Source of the DNA: Rhynchopus sp. YZ270_cl-10
Taxonomy: Eukaryota; Euglenozoa; Diplonemea; Diplonemida; Diplonemidae
Length of the DNA stretch: 64,000 nt
NCBI GenBank assembly: GCA_964035575.1
Contig: OZ037891.1
Span: 62,001-126,000 of the forward strand
Direction: 5' to 3'
The translations under genes and the position numbers were made by a program. The notes beneath the pieces were generated by a model that was not told where the DNA came from, ran no database searches, and was given only the letters and a program-made list of their open reading frames with translations. Below are positions 63,999-64,000 of this stretch, piece by piece. How positions within the stretch are numbered: the first letter of the stretch is position 1; every line of letters starts with the position of its first letter.

Positions 63999-64000
63999 AC

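Overview
This window comes from a eukaryotic nuclear genome, most likely a unicellular protist. Evidence for that: spliced genes with GTATGT donors and polypyrimidine/CAG acceptors, long poly(A)/poly(T) tracts, non-LTR retrotransposons, and eukaryote-only families (phosphatidylinositol phosphate kinase, GEX1/Brambleberry-type protein, PB1-UBA protein, voltage-gated K+ channel exon, ubiquitin-like domain). A chromerid/alveolate or stramenopile alga would fit, but nothing in the window proves the lineage.

Bases 1-45512 are a nest of giant non-LTR retrotransposons. Each encodes one polyprotein of about 2300-3300 aa, with this order: low-complexity Ser/Asn tract, hydrophobic segments, OTU-like cysteine protease 1, C2H2 zinc finger, reverse transcriptase (YLDD), CCHC knuckle plus restriction-like endonuclease, basic patch, OTU-like protease 2, second Cys-rich finger, and (in the larger family) a Gln-rich coiled coil. 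An outer plus-strand element A (1-5948) is interrupted inside its own 3' UTR at TGCCAGTACAATAGTAAAGT and resumes at about 45396-45512. Three things lie in the gap. B (5949-14045, minus) belongs to a second family. E (14046-34374, minus) carries an internal 9.28-kb tandem duplication, called here C and C2. D (34394-45395, plus) is intact. Target-site duplications of about 10 bp (B+E block) and 12-13 bp (D) show that both insertion events hit the same 20-bp stretch of the element's own 3' UTR, in opposite orientations.

Bases 45513-48000 hold a perfect 8-bp satellite (45591-46068), an isolated Kv-channel S1-S2 exon (plus strand), and a minus-strand gene with a ubiquitin-like domain and BspA-like leucine-rich segment, split by a one-base frameshift. 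Bases 48000-64000 are lower-GC host sequence with three minus-strand genes: a PB1/Cys-His-repeat/UBA protein (49005-50507) resembling p62/NBR1 autophagy receptors; a two-exon GEX1/KAR5/Brambleberry nuclear-fusion protein (56951-59330), whose only visible intron carries a hAT-like MITE with 16-bp terminal inverted repeats and an 8-bp duplication; and a phosphatidylinositol phosphate kinase (61989-63843, at least three coding exons). Between them are decayed hAT transposase sequence, palindromic ACGATCGT clusters, several dispersed repeats, and four copies of an unexplained motif, all on the minus strand.

The retroelement proteins would act together in cis: reverse transcriptase plus restriction-like endonuclease for target-primed insertion, and zinc fingers for target or RNA recognition. 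The role of the two OTU-like proteases is open (polyprotein processing or deubiquitination).
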